A stretch of DNA of 64,000 nt from Candidatus Proelusimicrobium tauri. GTDB lineage: Bacteria > Elusimicrobiota > Elusimicrobia > Elusimicrobiales > Elusimicrobiaceae. Below the pieces are notes generated by a model. That model was given only the letters and a program-made list of their open reading frames with translations, was not told where the DNA came from and did no database searches. A program made the position numbers and the translations under genes. Location: NCBI GenBank assembly GCA_002311025.1, contig DBYY01000009.1:124001-188000 (forward strand), given 5' to 3'. Positions 25,676 through 33,992 of this stretch are shown here, piece by piece. The first letter of the stretch is position 1. Every line of letters starts with the position of its first letter.

Positions 25676-26752
25676 TTATTTTTCCTTTATTTTATCTGTA
25701 AATTTTTGAATCCAATCTTTGCGCGGTATTTTGTTTTTGACTTCGCCTTTCTCAAACCAAAGGCCTTCGTTTATACCGCCTGCTATACCGAAATCGGCAT
25801 CGCGCGCTTCCCCCGGTCCGTTAACGATACAACCCATAACGGCAATTTTTCTGCCGGTGGAGAGTTTGATTAATTCTTTGTCGCTATAAATTTTTTCTTC
25901 AAGTTCTTTAACCGCTCCTGCGATATCAACTTGCGTTCTGCCGCAAGTCGGGCAGGAAATTATTTCCGGTCCAAACTCTCTAAGTTTAAGCGCTTTTAAA
26001 ATTTCATAAGCGGCGCGCACCTGCATTTTTGGGTCTTCGGTCAAAGATATTCTAATTGTTGCACCGATACCTTGTTTTAAAAGTGTACTCATCGCAATAG
26101 AAGATTTAACAAGACCAGCCATAAAACTGCCGGCCTCGGTTAAGCCTATATGCTGAGGAATATCAGTTTGAGCGGCAAGTTTTTGGGCGGCTAAAATTGT
26201 TCTATTTACATTATCTGATTTAAGCGAAACTAAATAATTTTTAAAATTTAACTGCTCTAAAACATCTGCTTGTTCAAGGGCCTCGCCGACCATAACTTCG
26301 GCCCATTTTTCATTTGACCAATCAGGACGGCCGGCAAACTTCTTTAATTCTTTAATACTGCCCGCATTTACACCGATTCTAATAGGAATATTTTTATCCG
26401 CGCAAGCCTTAACAACTTCCTGCACTTTTGCTTTATCACCTATATTTCCCGGGTTAATACGCACTTTTGAAATGCCTTGTTTAACAGCTTCAAGCGCAAG
26501 TTTATAATCAAAATGAATATCTGCCACCAAAGGCGTATGTATTGCCTTAATAATTGTGCCAAGGGCTTTTGCGGCGTCCATATCCGGCACAGCCACGCGG
26601 TTAATTTCGCACCCGCAATTTTCAAGCGCTAAAATTTGTTTTATTGTCGCTTCAGTATCAGCAGTTTTAGTGTTGCACATTGATTGAACGCGCACTAAAT
26701 TGCCACTGCCAAGTATGTAAGGACCAACTTTAATTTGCCTTGTCTGCTTCAT
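25676..26752 (-). CDS. ispG: 4-hydroxy-3-methylbut-2-enyl-diphosphate synthase IspG
   Basis: 358 residues, the short bacterial form. It converts methylerythritol cyclodiphosphate to HMBPP in the MEP isoprenoid pathway and carries a 4Fe-4S cluster. Cluster cysteines are seen in SCPTCGRTQVD and GCIVNGPGEA. A TIM-barrel-like N-terminal part includes RVQSMCNT and VADIHFDYKLAL. The start overlaps rseP by 23 bp. Together with dxr in the same run it supplies two steps of the MEP pathway. Confidence 0.97.
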   Translation of the reverse strand: MKQTRQIKVGPYILGSGNLVRVQSMCNTKTADTEATIKQILALENCGCEINRVAVPDMDAAKALGTIIKAIHTPLVADIHFDYKLALEAVKQGISKVRINPGNIGDKAKVQEVVKACADKNIPIRIGVNAGSIKELKKFAGRPDWSNEKWAEVMVGEALEQADVLEQLNFKNYLVSLKSDNVNRTILAAQKLAAQTDIPQHIGLTEAGSFMAGLVKSSIAMSTLLKQGIGATIRISLTEDPKMQVRAAYEILKALKLREFGPEIISCPTCGRTQVDIAGAVKELEEKIYSDKELIKLSTGRKIAVMGCIVNGPGEARDADFGIAGGINEGLWFEKGEVKNKIPRKDWIQKFTDKIKEK

Positions 26753-27923
26753 CTAAAATAATCTCCTCTTGGTTTTCAACTTGCTCGGCTTGTTCTGCCT
26801 GTTCTGCTTGAACAGCGGGTTTTGCGCCTCTGTTTTTAATACGCATAATATCGCTGTAAGTTGCGTATAAAACTAAAGATAAAAGAAAAATTGCACCGAT
26901 AGCACTTGCTTTTTCAAGAGTTTTTTCTTTAACTCTTTTACCTCTGATACCTTCGATAATAAAAAATACTATATGCCCGCCGTCAAGTATAGGTATAGGG
27001 AAAAGGTTAAACATACCAATAGCAACGGAAATTAAACCGATTAGAAAGAAATAATCTTCCCATCCGCTGTGAACGCCTTTACCTACAAGTTCAAAAATAC
27101 CGATAGGGCCTGCCATTTCGGGCGCTTGTTTATGCCAAAGTTTATCGGCAATAGTAGTTATGGAAAGAGCCGTCCAATAATAACACTGATACCCGGCAAT
27201 TTTTATTGCTTTAAAAGGACCTGCTTTTTCATAAACCGGGGCAACGGCAAAACCGAGTTTTTTATTTCCTGTAACGGGAATTTCTTTAGTAAAAACTTGT
27301 CCGCCTTGTTCATATTTAACAAGCACAGGTTCGCCATCCGGTGTTGCGGCAATCGCTTTAACAAGTTGCTCCCAATTAGTAACGGAAGTATTATTAATTT
27401 CCAAAATCTGATCGCCCTTTTCAAGGCCGTATTCTTTAGCCGGCATATTATCCAAAACCTCGCCGATTACAGGCGGCACTTGCTTTGGATTATTTACGGG
27501 TATACCCATAGAAATTATTACAAAAAAGAAAATTACAAACGCCAAAACATAGTTCATACCGGCACCGGCAAAAACCATAAATAATCTTGAATACCAAGGT
27601 TTTGCGGCAAAATCGCGTGGATCTTTTATTTCGGCTTCTCTTGCATAATACTCGCCGGCAGGTTTTACATATCCGCCTAAAGGAATAGCCCTTAAACTAT
27701 ATTGTGTTTCGCCCTTACCCCATTTTTTCAAAAGTTTACCAAAACCAATAGAAAATTCTTCTACTCTTATATCAAGCAAACGGCAAGCAAGAAAATGCCC
27801 GAGTTCGTGGATAATAACCACTAAACCTAAAGCAAAAATAATACCTATTACGGAAAGTAAAGTATGCCAACTGAAAAGCCAAATAATTTTAGCCATTAAA
27901 AAATTTGCAAGGGATGCAACCAT
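26730..27923 (-). CDS. rseP: Site-2 intramembrane zinc protease RseP
   Basis: 397 residues. HELGH with zinc ligands His39 and His43 and catalytic Glu40 lies in the first membrane segment. A single PDZ domain occupies about 140-220, and PIPILDGGH in the third segment gives the second zinc Asp. The C-terminus is a Glu/Gln/Ala repeat tail. RseP cleaves anti-sigma factors and remnant signal peptides in the membrane. GGAG with good spacing supports the 27923 start. It is next to dxr and cdsA, its standard neighbours. Confidence 0.95.
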   Translation of the reverse strand: MVASLANFLMAKIIWLFSWHTLLSVIGIIFALGLVVIIHELGHFLACRLLDIRVEEFSIGFGKLLKKWGKGETQYSLRAIPLGGYVKPAGEYYAREAEIKDPRDFAAKPWYSRLFMVFAGAGMNYVLAFVIFFFVIISMGIPVNNPKQVPPVIGEVLDNMPAKEYGLEKGDQILEINNTSVTNWEQLVKAIAATPDGEPVLVKYEQGGQVFTKEIPVTGNKKLGFAVAPVYEKAGPFKAIKIAGYQCYYWTALSITTIADKLWHKQAPEMAGPIGIFELVGKGVHSGWEDYFFLIGLISVAIGMFNLFPIPILDGGHIVFFIIEGIRGKRVKEKTLEKASAIGAIFLLSLVLYATYSDIMRIKNRGAKPAVQAEQAEQAEQVENQEEIILDEADKAN

Positions 27924-27991
27924 AAAATCTCCTTAAAATGATATATATTTATATTTTATCATATTAGGACTAAACAAAAGGGTAAGAAGAA

Positions 27992-29164
27992 CTATTTTAT
28001 AAATTCTTGTGCTTTTTGGCGGGCCCAAATGTCGAAAGCAAGGGCCTCTTCTATGGATATTTGCGTTTTAAAATCTTTTTGATGGGAGTTAAAAACTTTC
28101 TCAATTATTTTTGCAATATCGGTAAATTTAATTTTTTCTTTTAAGAAAGCCTCTACACAGACTTCATCAGCACCGTTTAAAACTGCGCCGAAACTCCCCC
28201 CATGTTTTGCCGCATGCTGTGCTAAAGCAAGACATGGAAAAGCGGAAAAATCCGGCTCCATAAAATCAAGTCGCGCCATATCTAAAAGACTTAAAGGTTT
28301 AACGGGGCAAGGAAACCTTTTTGGGTAAGTTATTGCGTATTGTATAGGAAGGCGCATATCCGGATTAGAAAGTTCCGCCACTATTGCACCGTCTTCATAT
28401 TCCACAGCGGAGTGTACTATTGATTGCGGATGCACAACAATTTTAACTTTTTCCAAAGGCAAATTAAAAAGGTGCATAATTTCAATAGTTTCAAAACCTT
28501 TATTCATTAAAGTTGCACTGTCAATGGTTATTTTTTTACCCATTTTCCATCGGGGATGGGCAAGCGCTTGGGCAGGTTTTACATCGTCTAAATTTCCTTG
28601 ATATTTTAAGAAAGGCCCGCCGGAAGCGGTAAGTAAAACTTTTTTAATATTTTTTGCGGCCTCGCGATAAGTATGAATATCGCAATTTTCAAGTGATTGG
28701 AAAACTGCCGAAGGTTCCGAATCAACCGGCACAATAGTTGCGCTGTATTTTTGGCACTCTTTCATAATAAGAGCACCAGCCATAACAATCGGCTCCTTAT
28801 TGGCCAGAGCAATAACTTTGCCTGCTTTTATTGCGCTCATCAGCGGTTTAAAACCGGCCGAACCGACAAGACCGTTTATAACTAAATCTGCTTCTTTTAA
28901 AGAAGCGATTTCGCAAAGACTATCTACGGATGGTTCAAGTAATTTTACTTCGGCGGGAATAGAATTTTTTATTTTATCGTAAGATTCTTGGCTATTAACA
29001 ACGGCATATTTTGGCTTAAAATCGATAAGTTGTTTTAGAAACAACTCTGTATTACTCCTTGCCGATAAGGCCAAAACTTTATAACTAGGACCAAGCGCCT
29101 TAATAACATCTAAGGCGCTTACTCCTATTGAACCGGTAGAACCGAGAATTACGATATTTTTCAT
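27992..29164 (-). CDS. dxr: 1-deoxy-D-xylulose-5-phosphate reductoisomerase
   Basis: 390 residues, standard length. NADPH-binding GSTGSIGVSALDV is at the N-terminus, and the metal and substrate region has VPVDSEPSA and SGGPF with LMNKGFE. Dxr makes methylerythritol phosphate, the first committed MEP-pathway intermediate. The start abuts the cdsA stop (29164 shared), so it is co-transcribed with cdsA. Confidence 0.97.
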   Translation of the reverse strand: MKNIVILGSTGSIGVSALDVIKALGPSYKVLALSARSNTELFLKQLIDFKPKYAVVNSQESYDKIKNSIPAEVKLLEPSVDSLCEIASLKEADLVINGLVGSAGFKPLMSAIKAGKVIALANKEPIVMAGALIMKECQKYSATIVPVDSEPSAVFQSLENCDIHTYREAAKNIKKVLLTASGGPFLKYQGNLDDVKPAQALAHPRWKMGKKITIDSATLMNKGFETIEIMHLFNLPLEKVKIVVHPQSIVHSAVEYEDGAIVAELSNPDMRLPIQYAITYPKRFPCPVKPLSLLDMARLDFMEPDFSAFPCLALAQHAAKHGGSFGAVLNGADEVCVEAFLKEKIKFTDIAKIIEKVFNSHQKDFKTQISIEEALAFDIWARQKAQEFIK

Positions 29165-29976
29165 TAAATCATGAATAAGATTAAGTAATATACAACGGGT
29201 GCGCTTAAAAGGAAGGCATCAAATCTATCTAAAACGCCACCGTGACCCGGTAAAATACCGGAAGAATCTTTAACACCGGAATTTCTTTTAAAGAGAGATT
29301 CTGCCAAATCGGAAACTTGTGCCAAAACCGCTATACAAGCGCCCAAAGCAACAATTTGTTGCCAAGTTAAACCGGGATAATAAAAATCCCAAGATAAGTA
29401 AGCAATACCGATAGCAAAAATAAAACCGGCGATAGAACCTTCCCAACTCTTTTTAGGGCTTACACTTTCTTTCAAGCGGTGTTTACCAAGCCAGCAACCA
29501 ATAGCATAAGCAGCAATATCATTTGCCCAAACAGAGAAGAATAAAATATAAGTAAAGTATTCCCCGTAAGGTTCAATCATACGTATATTAACCAAGTGTG
29601 CCAAACACCAAGGTATAAACATAACCCCTAAAAAGGTATTTGCCACTCTTTCAAAAGAAGGACGCTTTGAGAACATCTCAAACAAGAAAAGTCCAAACAA
29701 ACTAAGGGCAATAAAGAAACCGCTTATATTGCTGGGCAAATCTACCATATCAGGCAAACGCCCTGCCATAGCGGCAACGGTCATCAGTATGCCGAATATG
29801 ATTAACCCTGTTCTGCTTACAGGTTTTTCTGCTTTCAACAAGACTAGACCATACTCATATAAGCAGGCCATTATTATGGCAAAAACAAATACCATAAAGA
29901 AAATACCGCCAAAATAAATTGCGGCAATCACTAAGGGAATACCCACTAGTGCGGTTAAAATTCTAGGTAATAACAT
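29164..29976 (-). CDS. cdsA: Phosphatidate cytidylyltransferase CdsA
   Basis: 270 residues with about seven to eight hydrophobic membrane segments. The C-terminal signature SGILPGHGGVLDRFDAFL contains the catalytic metal-binding region. CdsA makes CDP-diacylglycerol from phosphatidic acid and CTP for phospholipid synthesis. It starts the cdsA-dxr-rseP-ispG-proS run; uppS, which often precedes it, is absent. A TATAAT ends 6 nt before the ATG and there is no Shine-Dalgarno, consistent with a leaderless mRNA. Confidence 0.95.
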   Translation of the reverse strand: MLLPRILTALVGIPLVIAAIYFGGIFFMVFVFAIIMACLYEYGLVLLKAEKPVSRTGLIIFGILMTVAAMAGRLPDMVDLPSNISGFFIALSLFGLFLFEMFSKRPSFERVANTFLGVMFIPWCLAHLVNIRMIEPYGEYFTYILFFSVWANDIAAYAIGCWLGKHRLKESVSPKKSWEGSIAGFIFAIGIAYLSWDFYYPGLTWQQIVALGACIAVLAQVSDLAESLFKRNSGVKDSSGILPGHGGVLDRFDAFLLSAPVVYYLILFMI

Positions 29977-29982
29977 ATTAAT

Positions 29983-30025
29983 ATTATATAAAAAAGTTTG
30001 ATATAAGGTTTATTTTTTGTAATAT
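29983..30025. promoter_or_regulatory. Divergent promoters of cdsA and the trypsin-like protease
   Basis: Minus strand: TATAAT at 29988-29983, ending 6 nt before the cdsA ATG. Plus strand: TTGATA (29998-30003), 16-nt spacer, TAATAT (30020-30025), ending 6 nt before the ATG at 30032. Both would start transcription at or near the start codon. Confidence 0.5.
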
Positions 30026-30031
30026 ATTTCT

Positions 30032-30931
30032 ATGAGAAAAGTCTTTTTGTTTTTTGTTTTTTTACTTTTTACTTATTCTGCTTTTTGCCAAAGTGTTGGT
30101 TACATAACCCATGAAAAAGAAATAAACACTTATGCTACCACAGACGATTTTTCAAACACCTTTGAAATTAATTTTGTATCTGAGGAAACTAAAAAAAATA
30201 AAACTAAAAATCAAAAATATCTTGATACCGTTAAATGCCAAGCAGTACGTCTAAGTAAAAGTTGGTTTATAACAGCAGCACACTGTGTAGAAACTGTCTG
30301 TAAAAACGGCTGTGATTATCAAACCCGTTTAATTGTAGGTCGAAATTATGAGATGGATATTATCAGCCAAAGCACCCCTAAAAATCCACAAGTATTTCTC
30401 CATCCCCAAAGAGGGCATGCCGAACGCATAAGCACTTATGATATCGCTTTAGTCCAATTCAAATCCTCGAATTCAAAATATGTTTACAAAGACCCTCAAA
30501 CTTTCCGCGGCATAACCCAAAATGAATTTTTAAACAGACTAAAAAATTATAAAACTTATAAAAGGGCTTTAAGCAGTTATAATACCCCCACTTTACTTAT
30601 CATGGGGAAATATAGAGAGCAAGGTCCTGTTCTGGCAAGAAAATTTTCTGTTTTATCTTCTTTTAATGAGGAAAGAAAAGTTTTAAAAAGTAATAATAAA
30701 GCAATTTACTTTCCGAACCGTAAAGTTTTTATTTTGGAAAATTTCGGTATAAGGCAAGGTATTTCCGGTAGCGGACTTATGACTTCTAAAGGGGAACTTG
30801 CCGGTATAACTTCTGCAATATCTGCAAGTTCCAAAAGAAATTCACTTGCACAATTTTCCGCTTTTGATAAAACAGTTTTAAAATTTATTCAAGAACATAT
30901 CGGTGAAATTGAATATACTATTCTTAAATAG
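30032..30931 (+). CDS. Secreted trypsin-like (S1) serine protease
   Basis: 299 residues with a signal peptide (about 1-19, ending FCQ). The chymotrypsin-fold triad is readable: His84 in TAAHC, Asp137 in YDIAL and Ser245 in GISGSG. The last motif differs from the usual GDSGGP. Four cysteines around 69-94 could form disulfides in the periplasm or outside. The substrate is unknown. It is a single gene, divergent from cdsA, and its end overlaps the convergent miaA gene by 8 bp. Confidence 0.8.
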   Translation: MRKVFLFFVFLLFTYSAFCQSVGYITHEKEINTYATTDDFSNTFEINFVSEETKKNKTKNQKYLDTVKCQAVRLSKSWFITAAHCVETVCKNGCDYQTRLIVGRNYEMDIISQSTPKNPQVFLHPQRGHAERISTYDIALVQFKSSNSKYVYKDPQTFRGITQNEFLNRLKNYKTYKRALSSYNTPTLLIMGKYREQGPVLARKFSVLSSFNEERKVLKSNNKAIYFPNRKVFILENFGIRQGISGSGLMTSKGELAGITSAISASSKRNSLAQFSAFDKTVLKFIQEHIGEIEYTILK

Positions 30932-31853
30932 CCTTAGATAAATCAATTATTTTTCGGCATAAAAGCGGAATATCAAAATCTTTTTCTTCTTTTATATCAA
31001 GCGAAATTATATTTTTATATCTTTTAAACCAAGTTCTTTGGCGTTTTGCATATTGGCGGGTTAGTACAATAATTTTCTCAAGCGCTTCCTTACGGGAAAG
31101 TTTACCTTCCAAAACTTCCCTTGCCTGAGTATAACCAAGTGTATTTAAACCGCAAGCATCTTTACCGAAAGTTTTTATGGCTTCTCTTGCTTCTTCTATC
31201 ATGGGTTCAAAAATTTTATTCGTGCGCAAAACTATTCTTTTATTTAAAAGTTCTTTATCCCAGTTTATATATAAAAAAACGGCTTTTTCAAAAGGTATTT
31301 CTTGAGGTTCTGTTTGTGTCCTTAAAGAACTTGCCGGCTTACCTGTTAAAAGCGTAATTTCCAAAGCCCTCAAAACCCTGTGCAAATTACCTTGAGGTAT
31401 AGTTTTTGCACTCTGTGGGTCAAGTTTTTTTAACTCGGTGTAAAGTTCTTCTTTGGTTTTGGCGGAAAGTTTTTTTCTTAAAGTTTCATCTGCGGGCGGT
31501 AACTTATCCATACCGCAAAAAAAACTTTGCAAATAAAGACCTGTCCCGCCGGCAAAAATTAAAGGTTTTGTTGCGCTTTCTGTAATTTTTTGAGCATATT
31601 TAATAAACAAAGAAACATCAAATTTTTCATCAATAGGTAAAAAATCGGCAAGGTAATACTTTATACCTTCGACATAAAAATTATTATCTTGCCAAATACC
31701 TTTAGGGCAAGCCGTGCCGACATTTAAACCTTTATAAATTTGGCGGGAATCAACGGAAACAATTTCCCCGTCTATTTGTTTAGCCAAAGCCAAAGCAAGA
31801 TCGGTTTTGCCGCTTGCCGTAGGACCGGCTATAATAAACGGACGGGGGTTCAT
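30924..31853 (-). CDS. miaA: tRNA dimethylallyltransferase MiaA
   Basis: 309 residues, normal length. The P-loop-like AGPTASGKTDLALALA is at the N-terminus, with the substrate motif VSVDSRQIYKGL and the tRNA-binding LNTLGYTQA. MiaA adds a dimethylallyl group to A37 of tRNAs reading U-starting codons, and MiaB, encoded two genes upstream, then thiomethylates it. The two enzymes of one modification are thus in one operon with a PilZ gene between them. Confidence 0.96.
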   Translation of the reverse strand: MNPRPFIIAGPTASGKTDLALALAKQIDGEIVSVDSRQIYKGLNVGTACPKGIWQDNNFYVEGIKYYLADFLPIDEKFDVSLFIKYAQKITESATKPLIFAGGTGLYLQSFFCGMDKLPPADETLRKKLSAKTKEELYTELKKLDPQSAKTIPQGNLHRVLRALEITLLTGKPASSLRTQTEPQEIPFEKAVFLYINWDKELLNKRIVLRTNKIFEPMIEEAREAIKTFGKDACGLNTLGYTQAREVLEGKLSRKEALEKIIVLTRQYAKRQRTWFKRYKNIISLDIKEEKDFDIPLLCRKIIDLSKAI

Positions 31854-31855
31854 TT

Positions 31856-32317
31856 TTATTTAAACAAAGTAGTATCTTTTTGTATCTTATTGCAAATAGC
31901 ATTACATTTGCAATTAGGCACACAAACTTCGGGCAGTTTAAGCAAAATTCTTGTATTACAATCAACAAAATCATCTGCCAGTGCCGTAATTTTTTGAACC
32001 ACGGAAGGACTTATTTTCATAAACTCTATACCGATGGTATAAATAGGTCCTTTTTGGCGAACCCAAGCGGTTTTTGCTTCCACTTCAAATTTGCCGACGA
32101 AGGGCAGTTCCATTTTAATTTTCATACTGCCGGCGACAGGTGCTTTTAAGAAGGAAACAATTCTCATACCGGAAGCAGATAAATCTGCCAAAACTGCGGC
32201 CGCCTCGTGCTGCTGACCGGTTTTTTCATCACTGTAAACTAAATCAATAGGTTCAACGATATTGCTTATAACAGGGACTCTGGGATGTCTTCTTCTTTCT
32301 TTAAAATTTTCGCTCAT
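31856..32317 (-). CDS. PilZ domain protein with cysteine-rich tail
   Basis: 153 residues. The PilZ c-di-GMP-binding signature is present as RRRHPRVPV near the N-terminus and DLSASGMRI at about 47-55. A beta-barrel-like middle follows. The last 25 residues are Cys-rich (CVPNCKCNAICNK), resembling a metal-binding tail that is not part of a plain PilZ domain. It would act as a c-di-GMP receptor in the cytoplasm. It is placed between miaB and miaA with short gaps and may affect pilus motility, given pilT in the window; that link is inference. Confidence 0.82.
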   Translation of the reverse strand: MSENFKERRRHPRVPVISNIVEPIDLVYSDEKTGQQHEAAAVLADLSASGMRIVSFLKAPVAGSMKIKMELPFVGKFEVEAKTAWVRQKGPIYTIGIEFMKISPSVVQKITALADDFVDCNTRILLKLPEVCVPNCKCNAICNKIQKDTTLFK

Positions 32318-32329
32318 AACTATACCTCT

Positions 32330-33553
32330 TTACGCTATTAAAATTGTATCTTTACTTTCTTTAATTTTCAAATCCACAATAGAACCAATAGAATATTTTT
32401 CTTTAGTCCTCACCCAAAAATTATTTGAAGTTCGCCCATTTGTAGGGGTTTCAAAAAGAACTTGAGCAGTCGTTCCCTCTTGGCGCGCATAAGCCGCTTT
32501 TGAGGACCTCTTTATTTCATTTAACAAAATATCAAGTCTTTTTTCCAGCACTTTTTGATCAAGTTCTTTAAAAAGGGCAGCGGGAGTACCTTTTCTGGGT
32601 GAAAATTTAAAGCAATACCCGGCGCTGAACTGTGCTTCTTGGCAAAGAGTTAAAGTCTCGTCAAAATCTTCCTGAGTTTCTTTAGGATAGCCGACAATGA
32701 TATCCGTGCTTATTTCTATACCTATTTCCTTTAAGGCTTTTAATTTTGCCAAAAGTTCTTCGCGTGTATAGTTGCGTTTCATATCGGCAAGAATTCTTGT
32801 TGAACCGCTTTGAACGGGCAAATGAATATGACGCGCAATTTTTGGACAATCTTTAAGAGTCTGTAAAAACTCCTCATTTATAAACATAGGGTGCGGACTT
32901 AAATAGCGTAAGCGCGCAAGTTTGTCAAAAGAGCAAATTTCTCTTAAGAGTTTAGAAAAACTAAACCCCTTATAACTGTAAGCATTAACTGTTTGCCCCA
33001 GTAAAACAATTTCTTTTGCGCCGTTTTCAAGAGCAAAATTTACTTGTTTTAAAATGTTTTGCGGATCTAAGGAATAGGCCTCTCCCCTTACATAAGGAAC
33101 TATGCAATAAGAACATTTACAACTGCACCCGCGCATAATGTTAACTAAAGCAATAGGACTTTTAGTTTGGCAAGAAACCGCAGAAATTTCTTCATTTAGC
33201 AAATGTTCTTTTTCTATAACATTTGCGAAGTTATCTATATTTTTAGCACCGTTTACAATATCGGTATGAGGAAATTTCTTTTTTATTTTTTGGCCGAGTC
33301 TTTGCGCAGCACAACCGGTAAAAATAATTTTTCTATCTTCTTTTTCCCTTTTCCATTTAGCAAGACGACCAAGGTAAGATAAGGCTTTATGTTCGGCGTG
33401 TTCGCGAATTGTGCAAGTATTTACAAGCACAATATCGGCTTCTTTTAAATTATCAGTTTGCATGCAACCTCTGGCTGCCAGCGTCAGCATCATTTCTTCT
33501 GAATCAGCCTCGTTCATCTGACAACCAAAGGTTTGCAAGTAAACTTTTTTCAT
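32330..33553 (-). CDS. miaB: tRNA-2-methylthio-N6-dimethylallyladenosine synthase MiaB
   Basis: 407 residues, at the short end of the family. An N-terminal UPF0004 domain starts TFGCQMNEADSE. The radical-SAM CxxxCxxC occurs as CSCKCSYC, and a C-terminal TRAM domain is at about 345-407. MiaB uses two 4Fe-4S clusters to insert sulfur and methyl at A37 of tRNA. It precedes PilZ and miaA. The first base of its start codon abuts the stop of the small upstream gene. Confidence 0.94.
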   Translation of the reverse strand: MKKVYLQTFGCQMNEADSEEMMLTLAARGCMQTDNLKEADIVLVNTCTIREHAEHKALSYLGRLAKWKREKEDRKIIFTGCAAQRLGQKIKKKFPHTDIVNGAKNIDNFANVIEKEHLLNEEISAVSCQTKSPIALVNIMRGCSCKCSYCIVPYVRGEAYSLDPQNILKQVNFALENGAKEIVLLGQTVNAYSYKGFSFSKLLREICSFDKLARLRYLSPHPMFINEEFLQTLKDCPKIARHIHLPVQSGSTRILADMKRNYTREELLAKLKALKEIGIEISTDIIVGYPKETQEDFDETLTLCQEAQFSAGYCFKFSPRKGTPAALFKELDQKVLEKRLDILLNEIKRSSKAAYARQEGTTAQVLFETPTNGRTSNNFWVRTKEKYSIGSIVDLKIKESKDTILIA

Positions 33554-33967
33554 TTAGATAACTACTTTGAATTTGCGTTTTGCAGTTTTAACTTCTTTGC
33601 CGTCTACACAGCCATAGGCTTCGGCATAAAAATTACCGGTAGTAAAGTTCCACCAATCGTACCACCAATAGCCGTTCGCATTTCTGCAATCTTGCCAGGG
33701 GCCGCCGTTGATAGAAATTTTAAGCCAAGAGATATTGCTCGGGCTGCCGAGTCTGAAACAATAGTGCCCGCAATAAACTTGTTCATTGTTAGAAGGATAA
33801 TCGATATAAAGATCCTTTGCTAACGGTATTGTTTTTTGTGAAGAAGAATTTGTTGCAGTTTTGGTTTTTGTTTTTGTTGTTTTGCTAACTGCTGTTCTTC
33901 TTGTTGAAGCGACTACTTTTCTAAGAGTATCCTTCAAGGTTTTTTTTGTTTTGGTTTTTGTTGTCAT
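33554..33967 (-). CDS. Hypothetical protein with Lys/Thr-rich tail and Trp-rich beta domain
   Basis: 137 residues, family not recognised. Residues 1-45 are Lys/Thr/Ser-rich low complexity, and 50-137 look like a small beta-sandwich with five tryptophans (including GYWWYDWWNF) and four cysteines (CGHYC, DCRN, GCVDG). There is no signal peptide. A carbohydrate- or surface-binding fold is conceivable because of the aromatic cluster, but I see no decisive motif. It lies between pgi and miaB with almost no gap. A GAGGGG-type ribosome site precedes the ATG. Confidence 0.6.
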   Translation of the reverse strand: MTTKTKTKKTLKDTLRKVVASTRRTAVSKTTKTKTKTATNSSSQKTIPLAKDLYIDYPSNNEQVYCGHYCFRLGSPSNISWLKISINGGPWQDCRNANGYWWYDWWNFTTGNFYAEAYGCVDGKEVKTAKRKFKVVI

Positions 33968-33992
33968 TTTTCTCCCCTCTGATAAAACCCGT

